Shown here: one piece after another, positions 60,595-64,000 of the stretch
Layout: each line of letters starts with the position of its first letter
How positions within the stretch are numbered: position 1 is the first letter of the stretch
From: Oscillibacter sp.
GTDB taxonomy: Bacteria > Bacillota > Clostridia > Oscillospirales > Oscillospiraceae
Assembly (NCBI GenBank): GCA_022791135.1
Contig: JAAVYM010000072.1
Coordinates: 1-64,000 of the forward strand
DNA length: 64,000 nt
Direction of reading: 5' to 3'
Made by a program: the position numbers and the translations under genes
Notes under the pieces: model-generated
What the model was told of the DNA's origin: nothing
Seen by the model: only the letters and a program-made list of their open reading frames with translations
Database searches by the model: none

Positions 60595-61116
60595 ATGGAA
60601 CGTTATGAATTGATACACTCCCGCCGGAAAACCCTGGCGCTGGAGATCACCGGGGAGGGCCGCCTGCTGGTTCGCGCGCCCCTGCGCTGCTCCCAGGCGC
60701 GGATTGACGCCTTCGTCGCCGCGCATGCCGCCTGGATCGAAACCCACCTGGCCCGCCAGCGCCAGCGGGCCGCCCAGCGCCCTCCCGCCCCCACGGCGGC
60801 GGAGATCGCCGCCCTGAAGGCCCGCGCCCAGGTGGAACTGCCGCCTAAAATTGCCGGCTGGAGCAAAAAAATGGGCGTAACTCCCACTGGCTTCAAAGTC
60901 ACCACAGCCCGGAAGCGGTACGGAAGTTGCAGCGGGAAAAACAGCCTGTGCTTTTCCTGCTTCCTGATGAATTGCCCGGAGGAGGCTGTGGAGCTGGTGG
61001 TGGTCCATGAGCTGTGCCATATTCTGGAGAAAAATCATGGACCCGGGTTCTACGCGCTGCTGGAGCGATACCTGCCGGACTGGCGGGAGCGGAAGCGAAA
61101 GCTTGCCATGATTTAG
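60595..61116 (+). CDS. YgjP-like (DUF45) zinc metallopeptidase
   Basis: 173 residues from ATG 60595. Zinc motif HELCHILEKNHGPGFY (HExxH with a later His) and the preceding RKRYGSCSGKNSLCFSCFLMNCPEE are diagnostic. There is no Shine-Dalgarno; the -10 lies 6 bases upstream, so the mRNA is probably leaderless. Physiological role not well known. Confidence 0.88.
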   Translation: MERYELIHSRRKTLALEITGEGRLLVRAPLRCSQARIDAFVAAHAAWIETHLARQRQRAAQRPPAPTAAEIAALKARAQVELPPKIAGWSKKMGVTPTGFKVTTARKRYGSCSGKNSLCFSCFLMNCPEEAVELVVVHELCHILEKNHGPGFYALLERYLPDWRERKRKLAMI

Positions 61117-61191
61117 GAGGACTCCCTGCAAGCCAATGTCTGCCACAAAAAAGCCTATGGGCTAAACATGTTTTAATAATGGAGGTCGCGC

Positions 61192-61896
61192 ATGAAAACA
61201 CGCAATCTTGCGGAGCTGCTGAAAGGCAATCCCTACCCCGGGCGGGGCATCGTTTTGGGGCGGAGCGCCGGCGGGTCCTCCGCCGTCGTGGTTTACTTCA
61301 TCATGGGCCGGAGCGAAAACTCCCGAAACCGGGTCTTCGTCCCCACGGAGGACGGCATCCGTACCCAGGCCCACGACCCCGCCAAAATGACGGACCCCAG
61401 CCTCATCATCTACCATCCCGTCCGTCAGGCAGGCCGGGAGCTGATTGTCACCAACGGTGACCAGACCGACACCATTCGGGACTATATCCTGCAGGGCCGG
61501 ACCTTTGCCGAGGCCCTGAAAACCCGGACCTTTGAGCCGGATGAACCCAACTACACCCCCCGCATCTCCGGCCTGCTCAGCCCCGACGGCAGCTTCCATC
61601 TCTCCATCCTCAAAAGCGCCGAGGGGAACCCGGCCTGCTGCTGCCGGCACTTCTACCACTACGACGCTCCTATCCCCGGCGAGGGCCGGTTTATCCACAC
61701 CTACATGGGCGACGGGAATCCCCTGCCCTCCTTCGAGGGAGACCCGGAACGGGTGGCCCTGGACGCCGAAACCCCGGAGGCCCTGGCCGGTCAGGTCTGG
61801 GAGGCTCTGAACGCGGAAAACAAAGTATCCCTGTTCGTCCGCTTCGTAAACCTGGCGGATGGCAGCTGCCAGGACGTGATCCGCAACCGGTACTGA
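61192..61896 (+). CDS. purO: IMP cyclohydrolase, PurO type
   Basis: 234 residues. Family pattern NPYPGRGIVLGRSAGG, VYFIMGRSENSRNRVF and VTNGDQTDTI. Closes the ring from FAICAR to IMP. PurO was first known from archaea and replaces the cyclohydrolase part of PurH in some Firmicutes. GGAGG before the ATG, terminator after. Confidence 0.92.
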   Translation: MKTRNLAELLKGNPYPGRGIVLGRSAGGSSAVVVYFIMGRSENSRNRVFVPTEDGIRTQAHDPAKMTDPSLIIYHPVRQAGRELIVTNGDQTDTIRDYILQGRTFAEALKTRTFEPDEPNYTPRISGLLSPDGSFHLSILKSAEGNPACCCRHFYHYDAPIPGEGRFIHTYMGDGNPLPSFEGDPERVALDAETPEALAGQVWEALNAENKVSLFVRFVNLADGSCQDVIRNRY

Positions 61897-61989
61897 GAGC
61901 TTGCTCTGGCAACGGAAGTCCGGATTTTAAAATTGGCGAGGCGCCGGCGGAAAACCAGTTTTTCTCCGGATTCTCCGCCTTACATGCAG

Positions 61990-62021
61990 CCGCCGCCCCT
62001 TTTTAAGGGGCGGCGGTTTTT
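61990..62021 (+). terminator. Rho-independent terminator after purO
   Basis: CCGCCGCCCC, seven bases, exact reverse complement, then TTTTT. Confidence 0.9.
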
Positions 62022-62031
62022 GCGCTCAGAT

Positions 62032-62541
62032 TCAGATTTTCCGGTAAACCATCTCGGCAAACTGGCCGTACCGCCGCACTTCCTCCAGGCAAAAGCGGCA
62101 ACGGGACTCCCGCCGGGGGAACAACGGAATGCCATCGCCCAGCAGCACGGGGGCTATCTGCACCACCATGTGGTCCACCAGCTCCCGGTCCAGCAAGGAC
62201 GCCAGAATCGCCCCTCCCCCCAGTACCCAGATGTTCTTTTCCCGCTCCAGGCCCTCCACAAACACCGCCGGATCCCCGCTGACGGCCGTGAAGCCCTTTT
62301 GACTCAGCGGACGGTGGGTAAAGACGTAATTCTCCGTGGTGGGGTAGATCGCCGCCGGGTCCCCCGCCGCCGCCACCGCCTCGAAGGTGCGCCGCCCCAT
62401 GAGGGCTATGTCCATCTGCGCATAGAATCCGGCGTAACCGGTCTCCTCCGCCGCGCCGGTTTCCTCCAGCCAATCCAGCTCATGGCCCCTTCCGGACAGG
62501 TATCCGTCCAGGGTGACGCAGCCGTAAAAAAAGACGCTCAC
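62032..62541 (-). CDS. Dihydrofolate reductase/RibD C-terminal family protein
   Basis: 169 residues. GTG start at 62541 is set by AGGAGG 7 bases upstream; the longer ORF-track start has no support. Motifs VTLDGYLSGRGHELDWLE, MGRRTFEAV, NIWVLGGGAI and LVDHMVVQIAPVLLGDGIPLF are those of the YwjB/YyaP-type group. Binds NADPH-like cofactor; substrate unknown. Confidence 0.88.
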   Translation of the reverse strand: MSVFFYGCVTLDGYLSGRGHELDWLEETGAAEETGYAGFYAQMDIALMGRRTFEAVAAAGDPAAIYPTTENYVFTHRPLSQKGFTAVSGDPAVFVEGLEREKNIWVLGGGAILASLLDRELVDHMVVQIAPVLLGDGIPLFPRRESRCRFCLEEVRRYGQFAEMVYRKI

Positions 62542-62569
62542 CAAGACACCTCCTGTCGTTTTCCAAAGG

Positions 62570-62987
62570 TTAAACTTCCAGGCAGCCGCCGTGATAGCAA
62601 AGCCAGCGGCGGCTGCCAAGCCGTTTTAGCCGTTCCAGGGATTTTGACGCCTCCTCTATGTCCATGCAATACTCTGGGTTCGCCACCGCCAGCGCCCCTT
62701 CTTCCACAACCGCCGCATCTCCGGCAACCAGGAATCCGCCGTCCAGCGCCCGGATGGAAATGTGCCCCGGCGTGGTCATCGTCCTGGTGGGTCAGGACCA
62801 GTTTTGTCAGGCGCTCCGGCAGGATGCTGCGGGAACGAAGCTCCGCTTCCAGCTGCTCCAAGGAGCCAGGGTAGCCACAGTCAACCAAAACCGTGTCCCC
62901 CTCCCCGAACAGGAGAACCGGATGCACGCATTGCTCCATCCCATCCCAGGCGTAGCGCAGGCTTAAAAGAAGATACGGCTGATCCAT
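62570..62987 (-). pseudogene. MBL-fold hydrolase gene broken by internal deletion and frameshift
   Basis: Starts MDQPYLLLSLRYAWDG (ATG 62987, GGAGGG upstream) and is normal up to LVLTHQDDDHAG, the HxxxDH metal motif. The next base triplets are those of the family's second metal motif, TPGHISI, but in another frame (ORF 62570-62779), which continues GGFLVAGDAAVVEEG to the end. The region usually between these motifs, about 80 residues, is missing. The same bases (CACGCCGGGG) encode parts of both motifs, as expected after deletion between short repeats. Confidence 0.85.
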
Positions 62988-63182
62988 CGTCCAGCCCTCC
63001 CAAATCCATAGTGGTTTTTCGATTTTACCACAGCTCCCCCTGGGATGCAAGACTCCTGGAGAGACCGGCAGGGCTTCCCAGAAAAAAGGGGAGATTTTCC
63101 GTTTTACCCTTCCCTCCGGCGGGCGGGTGCGGTATACTGAAGAAGGATACCAAAGCGCCCTTGAGGCGGAACGGAGGAAGTC

Positions 63183-64000
63183 ATGGAACAGCTCTATCAG
63201 GCGATGTCAGACGCCTTCCAAGAGGAGGCCTTCTTGCACAAGCTGGCCCGGAACCCAGCCGATGCCGCCGCGCTCTTTGATGGCGTGGACTGGGCGGAGC
63301 GCCTGGCCCCGCTGCTGCCTATGACGGCGCGCATCCGCTGCCGGGAGGCCCTGAAGTGCCTCCGGCCCCTGCTTCAGGCCGTCGCCCCCGAGCCGGAGGA
63401 GGGCTGGGCGCGTTATGCCTATCAGGTGGCATCCTCCCTTCTCTACCCCAGGGACGATTCCACCCACTCCCCCGCCCAGCGGGACGGGGCGCTGTGCTGC
63501 CTGCAATTTCTCCGAACGCTGCTGGACGCGGAGCGGGAAGCGTTGCCCTTTGATTTCTGGTTGGACTTCGATTTTTGCTCCGAGGAGGAGATCCGGAGCA
63601 GCGCCGCCGGCGAGGAGTACCGCCAGTTCCTCCGCCGCTGGAGGGAGGAGTACGTCTACGAGCTACTGCGCCTGGGGCGGGAAGAGACCCCCTTCCGCAC
63701 CATGGAGCACATCGCCGGGGTCCACCATGTGTCCATGATGGTCTCCCGGGCCTTTAAGGCCGGGGGCGGAAAAATTGACCTGTGCCTGATCTCCGGCGCC
63801 GCAGCCGGGCACGACATCGGCAAATTCGGGTGCAGGCCCGGGGAGCGGGTCCCTTACCTTCACTATTATTATACAGACCAGTGGTTTTCCTGGCGGGGAC
63901 TGGGCGCCCTGGGGCGCATCGCCGCCAACCACTCTGTCTGGGATTTGGAGTTGGAGAACCTCTCCTCCGAGTCGTTGGTGCTGGTGTACGCCGACTTCCG
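63183..64000 (+). CDS. HD-domain phosphohydrolase-like protein (3' part outside window)
   Basis: Translated by hand because the ORF runs off the window. Start ATG 63183 with GGAGG upstream. An N-terminal ~165-residue helical region (EQLYQAMSDAFQEEAFLHKLARN...) precedes an HD-type domain: AGVHHVSMMVSRAF (His), GAAAGHDIGKFG (His-Asp), NHSVWD and VLVYADF (Asp). Probably hydrolyses a nucleotide or similar phosphate. At least 272 codons are visible; the C-terminus is not in view. Confidence 0.82.
   Translation, partial: MEQLYQAMSDAFQEEAFLHKLARNPADAAALFDGVDWAERLAPLLPMTARIRCREALKCLRPLLQAVAPEPEEGWARYAYQVASSLLYPRDDSTHSPAQRDGALCCLQFLRTLLDAEREALPFDFWLDFDFCSEEEIRSSAAGEEYRQFLRRWREEYVYELLRLGREETPFRTMEHIAGVHHVSMMVSRAFKAGGGKIDLCLISGAAAGHDIGKFGCRPGERVPYLHYYYTDQWFSWRGLGALGRIAANHSVWDLELENLSSESLVLVYADF

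Noticed and set aside
1-64000. CRISPR array
   Set aside because: No regularly spaced repeats of 25-40 bp were seen; the repeats found are dispersed single palindromes.

Overview
The window is a 64 kb piece of a GC-rich, spore-forming, anaerobic Firmicutes chromosome. The best fit is the Oscillospiraceae/Ruminococcaceae group (Flavonifractor, Lawsonibacter, Intestinimonas or similar). The lineage call is an inference from 4-hydroxybutyryl-CoA dehydratase, a SCIFF peptide with its maturase, a SpoVAF-type germination protein, AddAB, a PurO-type IMP cyclohydrolase and consistent AGGAGG ribosome sites. No rRNA, CRISPR array, insertion sequence, integrase or plasmid gene was seen.

Layout. 1-3.8 kb: a minus-strand butyrate-forming operon (crotonase, Pct-type CoA-transferase, 4-hydroxybutyryl-CoA dehydratase cut by the window edge). 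4.1-6.6 kb: an ECF sigma/anti-sigma operon with two membrane proteins. 6.8-7.9 kb: an XRE regulator with a DUF3169-like membrane protein behind an operator-rich promoter. 8-12 kb: M29 aminopeptidase, gamma carbonic anhydrase-like protein, AI-2E family transporter, DUF378 protein. 12.1-19 kb: addB-addA. 19.4-32.1 kb: a compact PBSX-like head and contractile-tail cluster. 32.1-33 kb: a small helical gene and three tRNA-Leu genes. 33-38 kb: sirtuin, ArsC/Spx-like protein, YihY family protein, a candidate structured RNA, a membrane protein, SpoVAF and a ferredoxin. 37.8-40.9 kb: the SCIFF operon with a PLP decarboxylase-like gene. 41-43.1 kb: an S24-type repressor, tRNA-Tyr and tRNA-Thr, and a three-gene unit ending in a sigma-region-4-like protein. 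43.2-51.2 kb: YitT, TrmO, HPr, UvrC, superoxide dismutase, lipoproteins. 51.2-54 kb: a class C beta-lactamase-like protein and a small membrane protein. 54.2-60.5 kb: the pyrimidine operon pyrC-K-D-F-(GNAT)-E-B-I. 60.6-64 kb: a leaderless metallopeptidase gene, PurO, a RibD/DHFR-like protein, a broken metallo-beta-lactamase-fold gene and an HD-domain protein cut by the window edge.

The most unusual region is the 12.7 kb phage-like cluster. It encodes terminase, portal, protease, capsid, connectors, sheath, tube, LysM/hub proteins and a baseplate. It has no visible integrase, replication, lysis, tail-fibre or recognisable tape-measure gene, and a terminator closes it. This is what a domesticated particle (gene transfer agent, defective PBSX-like phage or tailocin-like machine) would look like. 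About 9-11 kb away lie an SOS-type S24 repressor with its own operators and a small sigma-region-4 protein, which resemble the Xre/Xpf control pair of PBSX. The link between them is inference. Other observations are a dispersed ~65-70 bp palindromic repeat (three copies, two abutting tRNA 3' ends), an unclassified structured RNA with its own promoter, a metallo-beta-lactamase-fold gene broken at a short repeated sequence, and a GNAT gene that has lost its start codon directly behind pyrF.
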